The position numbers were made by a program, and so were the translations under genes. This document shows positions 23,927-31,580 of a stretch of DNA of 33,424 nt, one piece after another (positions within the stretch are counted from its first letter, which is position 1; every line of letters starts with the position of its first letter). The DNA is taken from the NCBI GenBank assembly GCA_947175335.1, contig CAMWMF010000022.1:1-33424 (forward strand), read 5' to 3'. This DNA is from an uncultured Clostridia bacterium (lineage in GTDB: Bacteria > Bacillota > Clostridia > Christensenellales > Pumilibacteraceae). The notes beneath the pieces were generated by a model. It was not told where the DNA came from. It made no database searches and saw only the letters and a list, made by a program, of their open reading frames with translations.

Positions 23927-24568
23927 CTACAACTTCTCGTAGATAAATACTCGTCTTTGGATATCGGTGTTTAAAAGTGTGTAGTCTTTGGATTCTATAA
24001 GCCTTACTTTAACTTTCGCTTGGGTGGAGTTTTGTGCAGGATTATCGTTTTGCGTTTTGTACAATACTATCTTTCCGCCTTTTTTGGCGAGCGGAGCGCA
24101 GTACGACAACGTTTTGTCTACGTCTGACACAGCTCTTGCGCTTATCGTATCGAATAACTCGCCTTGTTTTGCCAAGTCCTCTGCCCGAGAATGTACGGCG
24201 GTTATGTTGTTCAAACCCATTTCCTTAACGCAGCGGTTGATAAGCGTCAGCTTTTTGCCTATGCTGTCCAGCCCGACAAACTCCAATCCGGTCACAATGG
24301 CCAGCGGTAGGCAGGGAAACCCGCCGCCGCAACCGACGTCGCAGCACCGCCCCGAAAAGTATTTGTACGGATAAATACTGTCCAAATAGTGTTTGATATA
24401 TACGTCGCTTTCGGTGCGGATAGCCGAAATGTTTATAACCGAATTGACCTCGAAGTACAGTTTTGTCAGCGCTTCGAACTTGTTTATTAAAGTTTCGTCC
24501 GAAAAATTTTCGAGCAAAAAGTCCGAAAATACATTTTTTCCGTATTCTTTATCTATTAAATCAGTCAT
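23927..24568 (-). CDS. rsmG: 16S rRNA m7G527 methyltransferase RsmG
   Basis: Methylates N7 of G527 in 16S rRNA using S-adenosylmethionine. The 213 residues have the family's N-terminal helices (NKFEALTKLYFEVNSVINISAI), the cofactor motif CCDVGCGGGFPCLPLA (75-90), the GLDSIGKKLTLI strand 2 region, and the ISARAV signature. It lies 19 bases downstream of lepB. rsmG near mnmE and parB is a common origin-proximal grouping in Bacillota, though here its order relative to mnmE is reversed compared with B. subtilis. Confidence 0.95.
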   Translation of the reverse strand: MTDLIDKEYGKNVFSDFLLENFSDETLINKFEALTKLYFEVNSVINISAIRTESDVYIKHYLDSIYPYKYFSGRCCDVGCGGGFPCLPLAIVTGLEFVGLDSIGKKLTLINRCVKEMGLNNITAVHSRAEDLAKQGELFDTISARAVSDVDKTLSYCAPLAKKGGKIVLYKTQNDNPAQNSTQAKVKVRLIESKDYTLLNTDIQRRVFIYEKL

Positions 24569-24587
24569 AATTATTCCTATTTAGTTA

Positions 24588-25253
24588 TCAATATATAACT
24601 GATAGCACTTTGTACTTGATTTGGGAGAGCGGGCGTGTGCCGTAGTACCTTGAATCGCGGGACACGTTGCGGTTGTCGCCCAAAAAGAAAACGTTTCCGT
24701 CGGGTATTATAATCGTAGATTTGACGATCCTATCATAAGTATCCGAATCGAGCGAATTATCAATGTTGTAGGTTGTAAGGTTGGGGTCGTACCGCATAAT
24801 TACGTTATCGTCAAAATACTTTTTGTTAAAGTTCATATTAACGTACTTCATAGGTTCTTTTATATACGGTTCGTTTACTTTGCTGAAATTATTTTCGCCG
24901 TTTTTGCAAATATATACGTCCACGTAACGGCTGTCCTCGCCGTGCATAAATATCAGTTTATCGCCTGAAACACCGATTACGCGTTTTACAATGTCGTGGT
25001 TGTTTTTGCCATCCTCGTCGGCAACTTCTATTATAACGATGTCGCCGCGGCGAATGGTGTTGCATTTTCGTTGCGCAAGGCAATACTGCTTGTCGAATAT
25101 GGTATTTTCCATACTTTCGCCCTCTATCGGTACAAACGAAAAGAAATAGAAAAATATCAAAACTGCAAGCAGAATAAAAACAACAATCAAAGTTAAAACA
25201 TATGACTGCTTCTTTCTGGTAAACAGCAGTTCGCCGGTGCCGATAAAGTTCAT
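24588..25253 (-). CDS. lepB: Signal peptidase I with internal insertion
   Basis: Membrane-bound serine protease that removes signal peptides. The 221 residues include one membrane helix (about 19-39), the catalytic Ser47 in GESMENTIF, the catalytic Lys90 in VKRVIGVSGD, and the box E motif GDNRNVSRDSRYYG (192-205). Between the lysine box and box E about 90 residues replace the usual 35-45; the extra region is rich in Asn, Asp and Tyr and probably forms an exposed cap. The gene is 4 bases after the hydrolase-like gene. It is probably the organism's type I peptidase or one of several. Confidence 0.92.
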   Translation of the reverse strand: MNFIGTGELLFTRKKQSYVLTLIVVFILLAVLIFFYFFSFVPIEGESMENTIFDKQYCLAQRKCNTIRRGDIVIIEVADEDGKNNHDIVKRVIGVSGDKLIFMHGEDSRYVDVYICKNGENNFSKVNEPYIKEPMKYVNMNFNKKYFDDNVIMRYDPNLTTYNIDNSLDSDTYDRIVKSTIIIPDGNVFFLGDNRNVSRDSRYYGTRPLSQIKYKVLSVIY

Positions 25254-25257
25254 AATT

Positions 25258-26829
25258 TTATACCCAAATCACCGAACCCAGTATAAATTGCTTATCCGAA
25301 GTAAATTCCAATACCAATATTTGCGACCAGTCGGCAAGCATTCCGGCCGAACCCTTAAAGTTCATGTGCGAAAGCGAAAATTTATGCCAATCGCTGTCGT
25401 TCTTAATATCCACGGTACATTCGTACTTGTTTGTTTCGTTGCTGACCGAAACCGTTACGGTTTGCGGCTCGCCGCACAGCATTAGCTGCAACAAAGTGTC
25501 GGGCGGAACGCTGAACAACGGATCGCCCAGCTTAAAAGTCAACAGCGATCCGCTTTTGCTGGTTACGCCGTCTATGTCGTATAATCCTTTTACCTGCATT
25601 ACCGAGCTGCCGTCGCGAGTTGTCCAGCAATCCTCGCCCATGCTGCCGTCGTATATCTTTCTATGGCTTACACCGGGGCGTGCCTGCACCCCAAGCGATT
25701 TGGGAATGATACCGAGCAAGTTGGATGAGCGAACGGTTTTTCCGTCGTAAATTACGTTAGCAAAGGCATAAATAGGCTTGTTATCCTGGCAAACGTTTAT
25801 TTTTGCCATATAATTGTCATTGCCTAAGCTGATAATAGGTATGGTCATCCAGTTGCGGTACGGAGCGTCCTCTATACAAAACGATACGTACAGCTTTACC
25901 TGTATATTACGCTCAACCGCCGCAGGATTGCCTATCGCAATATTGATGTACAGATTCTTTTCGGAATTTGACGGTGATATTTGCGGTATCGGCTCGCATT
26001 GAACACCGTTTGCGCGGTCGTCGAAAAACTCAAAAAGGTTATCGTACGCCGCTTTTATCCCGCCTGTCAACGCGCGCTCCACTATGCGGAAGTGTTTCAG
26101 CGACGCAGTGTTTTTTGCAAGCTCCGCCATGTCGTCAATTGAACCGTCCGCATCGTTGGACGAAATCGCCATAAACATAGGTATTTCGCAAATCGAAGCG
26201 TATGCGCTGTTATCCAGCGACGCGCGGTAGTTTATCAGCGAGTTGCCCTCGCCTACTACGTTGGGGATGATATTTAGCAGCGTTGCGCACGCAGTAAGTC
26301 CGTCGTTGAACGCAGCCAGCTTGTACACCGTGCACCCGCCCAAACCTACGCCAAGCGCAAAAATATGCGTTTCGCCGTACAGTTCTTGGAGCAGCTTTAT
26401 TGCGCGGCGCGAAATACAAGTCCAAATGTACCAGTTACTGGTTGCGTCGTCGGGTATTGAAAACTCCTCTACTCCGTCAAGATTGCACGCTTCCAGCGAT
26501 TTGGGATAAAGCGTATACCGCTCGCGGTCGGATTTGCCCAGGTAATCCAAAACTGCCACCGTATACCCGTTTTCGTGCAGTTTTGCAAGCAGTTCCTCGT
26601 CGGGCTTTGCGGTTTTATCCGCAAGGTACAACACTACGCCCTTAGCGTCCTCGCGCTCGTAAATCTTAATGTATGTGCGCGTTCGTCCGTCCACGGTAGT
26701 ATACCCGTCAAAATAATACTCTTTGACGGTAAAGCCGTTTTCGGTTTTTTGGGAAAGCGCCGACTTATTGAGCGGAAGCGCCAAAACGTCGTAGTTTTTC
26801 CATAGATTGATAGGGCTTGTAATATCCAC
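25258..26829 (-). CDS. Two-domain alpha/beta-hydrolase-like protein lacking the nucleophile serine
   Basis: 523 residues from a GTG at 26827-26829 with GGAG 8 bases upstream. Residues about 1-285 look like an alpha/beta hydrolase: strand VVLYLADKT, then GYTVAVLDYLG, and the elbow region IFALGVGLGGCTVYKLAA. At the G-x-S-x-G position it reads G160-V-G162-L-G164, so the nucleophile is glycine. Residues about 290-523 appear to be beta-rich repeats, probably carbohydrate- or protein-binding modules (INIAIGNPAAVERNIQVKLYV, then QVKGLYDIDGV). No signal peptide is seen. First gene of the minus-strand unit with lepB and rsmG. Possibly a binding or scaffold protein; function unknown. Confidence 0.65.
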   Translation of the reverse strand: MDITSPINLWKNYDVLALPLNKSALSQKTENGFTVKEYYFDGYTTVDGRTRTYIKIYEREDAKGVVLYLADKTAKPDEELLAKLHENGYTVAVLDYLGKSDRERYTLYPKSLEACNLDGVEEFSIPDDATSNWYIWTCISRRAIKLLQELYGETHIFALGVGLGGCTVYKLAAFNDGLTACATLLNIIPNVVGEGNSLINYRASLDNSAYASICEIPMFMAISSNDADGSIDDMAELAKNTASLKHFRIVERALTGGIKAAYDNLFEFFDDRANGVQCEPIPQISPSNSEKNLYINIAIGNPAAVERNIQVKLYVSFCIEDAPYRNWMTIPIISLGNDNYMAKINVCQDNKPIYAFANVIYDGKTVRSSNLLGIIPKSLGVQARPGVSHRKIYDGSMGEDCWTTRDGSSVMQVKGLYDIDGVTSKSGSLLTFKLGDPLFSVPPDTLLQLMLCGEPQTVTVSVSNETNKYECTVDIKNDSDWHKFSLSHMNFKGSAGMLADWSQILVLEFTSDKQFILGSVIWV

Positions 26830-26859
26830 CGTTCACACTCCAAGATAATACTGCCCTCT

Positions 26860-26888
26860 ATTATATATCATATGGCATTGTTTGTCAA
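26860..26888 (-). promoter_or_regulatory. Promoter of the hydrolase-lepB-rsmG unit
   Basis: Perfect TTGACA (26883-26888) and TATAAT (26860-26865) on the minus strand with a 17-base spacer; initiation near 26853, about 24 bases before the GTG start. It is divergent from the parB promoter about 75 bases away. Confidence 0.88.
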
Positions 26889-26964
26889 GTATAGACGGGC
26901 AGTGCGTCTACATATATATTTTGCCGAAAATTTTGTATAGCGCTACCATAATTTACCTATTTGC

Positions 26965-26993
26965 TTGACAATATTTTACTGTACGTATATAAT
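26965..26993 (+). promoter_or_regulatory. Promoter of parB
   Basis: Perfect TTGACA (26965-26970) and TATAAT (26988-26993), spacer 17 bases. Initiation near 27000 places the ATG at 27031 as the first codon with a proper ribosome binding site (GGAGG). Confidence 0.9.
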
Positions 26994-27030
26994 ATTGATA
27001 GTAAAAAAAACATACACGGAGGTCATTACT

Positions 27031-27912
27031 ATGACACCTATAAGAAAAGGCGGACTTGGGCGCGGCCTGGGCGCACTGCTCAGCGATATCGAGGAAGAAT
27101 CGGTTATCAATTCGGTCGAAACGTCGGAAATGCTGCTATCTAATATCGAGCCGAATGTAGATCAGCCGCGCAAACAGTTTAACGACGACGCACTTTCCGC
27201 ATTAGTGGAAAGCATTAAAACCCACGGCGTAATAACACCGCTTATCGTCACACCCAAGCCCGACGGCAAATATATGATTATCGCAGGCGAACGCCGCTAC
27301 CGTGCAGCCACCGCCGCGGGCCTTGTGTCCGTACCGGTGTGCGTACGCGAATACACGCAGGTGCAGATTGACGAGCTGTCCTTGATAGAAAACATCCAGC
27401 GCGAGGACTTGAACCCTATGGAAGTAGCCCGCGCCATAAAAAAGTTGATGGACGACTACGGATATACTCAAGAGGAAGCTGCCGAGCGCATAGGTAAAGC
27501 TCGTCCGACTGTAGCCAACCTGCTCCGCCTTATGGATTTGACCGACGCCGTGCAAAAAATGGTGGAAAGCGGTCAGCTTTCGGCCGGACATGCCCGCTGC
27601 CTTGTGACTGTAGCGGATAGCGAATTACAGTGGGACCTTGCGCAAAAAGCTCGCGGCGACAGAATGAGCGTGCGCGACTTTGAAAAACTGGTTAAAAACA
27701 CATTAAATCCCAAAAAGAAACCCGACGCTACCAAACAGAGCCTCGAATTGCGCGATATGGTAGTACGCATGCAACGCACTTTCGGCACAAAAGTATCGCT
27801 TTTGGGCAACGATAATAAGGGACGCATATTTATAGATTACTATACCCCCGACGATTTGAGCCGTATCGAGAGCATGCTCGCCTATTTGGAGAGCAATTAC
27901 AACAAGGATTAA
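27031..27912 (+). CDS. parB: Chromosome partitioning protein ParB (Spo0J type)
   Basis: CTP-dependent DNA clamp that loads at parS and recruits condensin to the origin. 293 residues from ATG at 27031 (GGAGG 8 bases upstream; the longer reading starts in the promoter). Domains: N-terminal ParA-stimulating motif RKGGLGRGLGALL (5-17), CTP-binding GERRYRAA (86-93) and ENIQREDLNP (120-129), helix-turn-helix YTQEEAAERIGKARPTVANLL (145-165), C-terminal dimer domain. Three parS sites follow at once and match its expected target. The ParA-contact motif implies a parA elsewhere; none is in the window. Confidence 0.96.
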   Translation: MTPIRKGGLGRGLGALLSDIEEESVINSVETSEMLLSNIEPNVDQPRKQFNDDALSALVESIKTHGVITPLIVTPKPDGKYMIIAGERRYRAATAAGLVSVPVCVREYTQVQIDELSLIENIQREDLNPMEVARAIKKLMDDYGYTQEEAAERIGKARPTVANLLRLMDLTDAVQKMVESGQLSAGHARCLVTVADSELQWDLAQKARGDRMSVRDFEKLVKNTLNPKKKPDATKQSLELRDMVVRMQRTFGTKVSLLGNDNKGRIFIDYYTPDDLSRIESMLAYLESNYNKD

Positions 27913-27928
27913 TGTTCCACGTGAAACA
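27913..27928. promoter_or_regulatory. parS: parS site 1
   Basis: TGTTCCACGTGAAACA, matching the B. subtilis parS consensus TGTTNCACGTGAAACA. It begins one base after the parB stop codon. Confidence 0.95.
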
Positions 27929-27952
27929 TTTTTATATCCGTCAGAAAGCAAA

Positions 27953-27968
27953 TGTTCCACGTGAAACA
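27953..27968. promoter_or_regulatory. parS: parS site 2
   Basis: Identical to site 1 (TGTTCCACGTGAAACA), starting 40 bases after it. The 24-base spacer is unrelated to the next spacer, so only the 16-bp site is repeated. Confidence 0.95.
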
Positions 27969-27989
27969 ATCCAAGAGTCGGTAAAATAG

Positions 27990-28005
27990 TGTTCCACGTG
28001 AAACA
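27990..28005. promoter_or_regulatory. parS: parS site 3
   Basis: Third identical site, starting 37 bases after site 2. Spacings of 40 and 37 bases put the sites at intervals of about 3.5-4 helical turns. Three sites within 93 bp is a dense cluster for a chromosomal locus. Confidence 0.95.
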
Positions 28006-28019
28006 AAATAGAAATTAGC

Positions 28020-28051
28020 AAAATACGCCACATAATAGTGGCGTATTTTTT
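28020..28051. terminator. Bidirectional terminator between parB and the ferritin-like gene
   Basis: A perfect 12-pair stem (AAAATACGCCAC at 28020-28031 with GTGGCGTATTTT at 28038-28049) with a six-base loop and T-rich flanks on both strands. It terminates parB on the plus strand and the convergent gene at 28083-29342 on the minus strand. Confidence 0.88.
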
Positions 28052-28082
28052 ATTGTTTAAATAATAGTATATAAGGAGGCTG

Positions 28083-29342
28083 TTACGGCTGTTTTTTGCG
28101 GCCTAAGTCGACGTTGTCCTCTTTTCTGTTGCGAAGTGCTTTAACCGGGTGTTCTGCGACTGTAAAGCGGTAGTCTTGTCCGAATTCGGTAATATAGTTG
28201 TCTATAACCTTGTGGCTGGCAACCGACGACGGCGTTTTATTTACTGTGGAGTTGTAGCGGAAATACTCGTAATCGTCGGGTACGTTGGTTATATCGGTGT
28301 ATTCCTCCAATACCGCCGTGTTGTTTACGGTGTTTTTAAGCACGTTACGCACGTAATGTTTATTCTTTTCGCAGTTGTCGTTAAATGTGAGCAGCGTGGG
28401 GAATTCGGCGTTGGGGATAACCTGCGCCCATTCTTTGCCCTCGTACTTTTTAAGGAGATCGGCGGCGTAATGCAAATGCGCCAGCTCTTGCTCGAAGTGC
28501 AACGTCCAAATCTTTTTGGCAACGGCGTCCGTTTCCTCGCTCATGGCGGAATAATACAAGTAGCATTCGCAGTATTCGTGCATAAGCAGGCATTCAAGCC
28601 ACGTCGCGGTAGAATCCATAAGCGATTCGTATTGCGTTACGTGCTGTTCCTCTATCATACCGATTTCGAGGAATAGTCTGCGGCCGACGTCGGATGCGGC
28701 GTAGAACGTGCCGAGGTTCATATAAAAGTTCATTGTTTGCTGCTCTGCGGCGGTTATTATCATGGTGTGCAGCTTGGTGGCGAGCGGCGCGTTTGCCGGA
28801 ACGGGGCGGCGCACGTCGTCAAACGGGTGGCGGTGCTCGGATATAGTCGGGCGCCCGGGCATAATTTCGGTATAGCTGCCTACCAGCTTTTCACCCTTAA
28901 TCCCCTGCTCCATTTCCAAAAGGTCGCTGAACCGGTAAAGATGATCGAAGTCCTCCAAAAGCGCAAAATCGAGTGCGGCCTTAACGTACTTGTTCTTTTC
29001 TGTTTGAGCGAGCACGGCGGTCAAATCGACGGCGAGCTGCTCGTAGGATATTGTTGTTTCCAGCATAGTTTCGTCCTTTGGCTTAAAGAACGATATACGT
29101 TTTTGCTGTTGCTGTTCGAGTCGGCGAAGAAATGCGACGTCGCGGCGAAGATTGTTGTCCGTCGTGTGGCGTGACAGCTGATGCATAAACCAGTTTTCCT
29201 CGAATTCCGCGCCGTTAAGCAGAATCGTGCGCACTTTGGTGTAGGCGTCGGTTTCGTTTTTGTCGTAAGCGGTGGGGTAAATCTTTCGCCAATCGCTCAC
29301 ACACTTGTCGATTTTGTAGGATTTTTCGTTAAATGGATTCAT
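28083..29342 (-). CDS. Ferritin-like (diiron-type four-helix) protein, uncharacterised
   Basis: 419 residues from the ATG at 29340-29342, chosen for its GGAGG site; a reading 14 residues longer lacks one. Candidate metal ligands in ferritin-like helices: E130/D131 with H134, E200, E231xxH234 (IEEQHVTQYE), H255-E256 (MHEYCECYLYYSAM) and E286xxH289 (EQELAHLHYAADLL). The paired ExxH motifs suggest a diiron or dimanganese site within about residues 95-300, with extra N- and C-terminal segments. No signal peptide. A role in oxidative stress or redox chemistry is plausible for an anaerobe; the exact family was not identified. Confidence 0.65.
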   Translation of the reverse strand: MNPFNEKSYKIDKCVSDWRKIYPTAYDKNETDAYTKVRTILLNGAEFEENWFMHQLSRHTTDNNLRRDVAFLRRLEQQQQKRISFFKPKDETMLETTISYEQLAVDLTAVLAQTEKNKYVKAALDFALLEDFDHLYRFSDLLEMEQGIKGEKLVGSYTEIMPGRPTISEHRHPFDDVRRPVPANAPLATKLHTMIITAAEQQTMNFYMNLGTFYAASDVGRRLFLEIGMIEEQHVTQYESLMDSTATWLECLLMHEYCECYLYYSAMSEETDAVAKKIWTLHFEQELAHLHYAADLLKKYEGKEWAQVIPNAEFPTLLTFNDNCEKNKHYVRNVLKNTVNNTAVLEEYTDITNVPDDYEYFRYNSTVNKTPSSVASHKVIDNYITEFGQDYRFTVAEHPVKALRNRKEDNVDLGRKKQP

Positions 29343-29456
29343 TATGACCTCCGATTGTTTGTTGGATAATCTAATTGTGGGCAAGCAAGATAAGATTTAA
29401 ACAGCAGATTTTATTCGTTTTTTACGCAGGGAGTAGATTTTTGATTTTGCGTATGG

Positions 29457-29462
29457 TATAAT
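29457..29462 (+). promoter_or_regulatory. Possible -10 box of the phospholipase D-like gene
   Basis: A perfect TATAAT lies only 12 bases before the ATG at 29475, with a poor -35 candidate (TAGATT, 29434-29439, 17-base spacer). If used, the transcript would start about 6 bases before the ATG and be almost leaderless. Confidence 0.45.
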
Positions 29463-29474
29463 GTGATTAGCGTA

Positions 29475-30926
29475 ATGAAAACACTGTATAAGAAAAAAGC
29501 GATTGCTTTATACGAAACGCATATGCGCGTCGGGTACGTTGTAAAAACCGTCGTGTTCTATTTGCTTGCCGCAGTGCTTTGGTACGCAATAGCCGTTATC
29601 GCTCCGTACATGGCCACGATAGAAATTAGTTCGTCGCAAAATATCGTGCTCACAAGGCAGGCATTCTCCGCGAGTGAGCAAAGCAAGGACTCCCCTATCG
29701 AACAAAAAGAACGTGCACTGCTGTTACCGACAAGCGAAAGCTCGTTTTGCCGCAGGCTGCGATTGATAGAGGATGCACAAGAGAGTATAGATTTTATGGT
29801 ATACTTTGCATCTCAAAGCGCGTACTCCGACTATTTTTATACCGCGCTTGTCCGCGCAGCCGAGCGCGGCGTTAAAGTTCGCATTATTCAGGACGGCAAA
29901 ATGGGCAAGCTCGCCGGTTATGTTTCGGACGGAATTGCAAATATAATATATAATCATAACAATATTGAACTATATTATTTTAATAAAATAAATATATTCG
30001 ATCCTGCGGGGCTGGCTACCATTATGCACGACAAGGTGTTAATAGTGGACGGTGACAAAATGATTGTTGGCGGCGCAAATATGGGCACGTCGGCGTATCT
30101 ATATAATTACGATATGGAAGTGCTTGTAACCAACAGCGGCGCGGATGGTAGCGTAGGACAGGCGCAAAGATACTTTAATAAAATGTTAAGTAGCGACTTG
30201 ACAAAGCGCGAAAAGCGCAAAAAACGCGATTTTTCGACAAAAAGCAGGTTCGAAAGCGAGTATTTGGACTTTTACCAAAACAGCGAATTTGCGCAAATAG
30301 ATATGGATTACGGCGCGATAGGCGTGCCGGTTGATAAAATTACATATCTTAGCAATCCCATAAGCTCGACCAAAAAAGCGCCTGTCATTATGCAAGCGTT
30401 ATATAATTTGATGGAAAGCTCCGAAAAATCGATATTGATAACGCCGTATACCCTGCTGGAAAACGACAAAATCAACCGTTTACGGCGCGCGTCGGAGCGT
30501 AACAACCAATTCATACTTATAACCAATTCTCTGTATAATTCCAGAAACGTAGGCTTTGCGGACTATTATTATAATAGGGATAAGTATTTGAATTCCAATA
30601 TTACGTTGCTTGAATTTCAGGAAGAAAACCAACTGCACGCCAAAGTGGCCTCTTTTGACGATAGATATAGTGTAATCGGATCGTTCAACTTTGACGAACG
30701 TAGCGCACATGTGGATACCGAAAGCGTGCTTGTAATCGATTCCGAGGACTTTAACGCTGTGCTGACTGAATATATTAATGAAACGTTTATTGCCAACAGT
30801 TTACAAGTAGGCAATGACAACGAGTATCTGCCGAGCGAGACAGTTGAAGCTCACGACGTTCCGGCTAAAAAGAAGTTTCAGTATTGGCTGTACAGCGCGC
30901 TTGGCGTTGTGCGGTGCCTGATATAA
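29475..30926 (+). CDS. Membrane-anchored phospholipase D family protein (cardiolipin synthase-like)
   Basis: 483 residues from the ATG at 29475. One membrane helix (about 22-44) and two HKD motifs: H185-K187-D192 (MHDKVLIVDGDKMIVGGANMG) and H388-K390-D395 (LHAKVASFDDRYSVIGSFNFDERS), each followed by the GG/GS-N segment of active enzymes. Both half-sites look intact, so phosphatidyl transfer or hydrolysis is likely. Cardiolipin synthases usually have two N-terminal helices and closer family motifs, so it may act on another phosphodiester. No Shine-Dalgarno site is seen; a GTG 12 bases upstream overlaps the -10 region and is less likely. Confidence 0.8.
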   Translation: MKTLYKKKAIALYETHMRVGYVVKTVVFYLLAAVLWYAIAVIAPYMATIEISSSQNIVLTRQAFSASEQSKDSPIEQKERALLLPTSESSFCRRLRLIEDAQESIDFMVYFASQSAYSDYFYTALVRAAERGVKVRIIQDGKMGKLAGYVSDGIANIIYNHNNIELYYFNKINIFDPAGLATIMHDKVLIVDGDKMIVGGANMGTSAYLYNYDMEVLVTNSGADGSVGQAQRYFNKMLSSDLTKREKRKKRDFSTKSRFESEYLDFYQNSEFAQIDMDYGAIGVPVDKITYLSNPISSTKKAPVIMQALYNLMESSEKSILITPYTLLENDKINRLRRASERNNQFILITNSLYNSRNVGFADYYYNRDKYLNSNITLLEFQEENQLHAKVASFDDRYSVIGSFNFDERSAHVDTESVLVIDSEDFNAVLTEYINETFIANSLQVGNDNEYLPSETVEAHDVPAKKKFQYWLYSALGVVRCLI

Positions 30927-30944
30927 TTGGTATTCCCCTATCGC

Positions 30945-30973
30945 TTGACTATTGAAAAGCCATAGTGTATAAT
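30945..30973 (+). promoter_or_regulatory. Promoter of small RNA 2
   Basis: TTGACT (30945-30950) and perfect TATAAT (30968-30973) with a 17-base spacer, just after the phospholipase D-like gene. Initiation is expected near 30980. Confidence 0.87.
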
Positions 30974-30979
30974 ATATTT

Positions 30980-31118
30980 AATGGTTGACGTTCCTTTACG
31001 AGGGGTGTGTAAACGGCAAAGACATCTTGAAAAGCTCGACCTTTAAGAATGATGGCTTGCAGCATTTAATGCAGGTAAGCCTTGCCAAGACTGACACTTA
31101 TGTGTCGGTCTTTTTTTT
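30980..31118 (+). ncRNA. Orphan small RNA 2, about 135 nt, unidentified family
   Basis: Bounded by a strong promoter and a strong terminator, with no open frame of note. Visible pairing: a 5' hairpin CCT-TTACG-AGG (30993-31003), a closing helix GGCAA (31015-31019) with TTGCC (31082-31086), an internal hairpin GGCTT/AAGCC (31054-31058 with 31077-31081) containing GCAT/ATGC, then the terminator hairpin (31089-31110, loop TTAT) followed by eight T. The nested helices suggest a multi-branched structured RNA. It lacks the features I would need to call SRP RNA, tmRNA, 6S RNA or a known riboswitch, and the gene-free stretch after it argues against a riboswitch. Confidence 0.72.
31089..31118 (+). terminator. 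Terminator of small RNA 2
   Basis: A nine-pair stem with one G-T pair (31089-31097 with 31102-31110), loop TTAT, then eight T at 31111-31118. Confidence 0.9.
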
Positions 31119-31209
31119 ATACTGTTTTTGATATAGCGAATACTGTGTTATATTACAATATCAAAATGACGGTTTTATTTGCAATTTCGCAAAATTGAAG
31201 ATAATTATT

Positions 31210-31256
31210 CGTATACCCCACCGTATCACAAAACCGACGGTTTAGTAAATAAGGAT
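31210..31256. repeat. Palindrome-containing dispersed repeat, copy 2
   Basis: GTATACCCCACCGTAT, then AAAACCGACGGTTTAGTAAAT and AAGGATTTTT. It matches copy 3 at 31581-31628 and the reverse complement of copy 1 near 21119. The palindrome is slightly damaged here (AAAACCG in place of TAAACCG). Confidence 0.65.
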
Positions 31257-31364
31257 TTTTAAAAAATTACTCGACGCCAATAATTTTTCGCCGAACTTGA
31301 AAATACCGTTGATTGAGTAAAAATGTGATCGGCTGAATTGACAATTGCAGTATGTAAAAATGTT

Positions 31365-31500
31365 AAGATCATTCGCTTTGCTCAGGATGACATGCATTGT
31401 GCTTGGGATAATTTGATAAAACCAAACACATGCAAAAGCTATTATCAGCATATACTTAGCTCAATTATTGTCATGCTGAGCGTAGCGAAGCATCTATTCT
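31365..31500. repeat. REP-like repeats between the palindrome copies
   Basis: ATTCGCTTTGCTCAGGATGACA (31370-31391) and its inverted partner TGTCATGCTGAGCGTAGCGAAG (31470-31491) flank about 80 bases. This is the common AGCGNAGCGAAG dispersed repeat type, related to the elements at 17876 and 20877. Small ORFs across it are repeat translations. Apart from these repeats I see no gene between 31120 and 31775. Confidence 0.65.
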
Positions 31501-31580
31501 TTAATGCGACTACATCCATCTTATTAATTCCGAATTCAAATCGCCGTTCTCATTCGAAAAAATTTTCAGAGGAAGCAAAT

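Noticed and set aside
26965-27030. Longer N-terminus for parB
   Set aside because: The first codon of the longer frame coincides with the -35 box of the parB promoter, so it cannot be translated from that transcript; the ATG at 27031 has GGAGG.
27913-28005. Possible CRISPR-like array
   Set aside because: The three 16-bp repeats are palindromic parS sites, too short and too few for CRISPR, and the spacers are AT-rich and unequal (24 and 21 bases).
30980-31118. Small RNA 2 as a cyclic-di-GMP or other known riboswitch
   Set aside because: It has a GGCAA/TTGCC closing helix, but the conserved core of the GEMM-I riboswitch is missing, and no gene follows for it to control.
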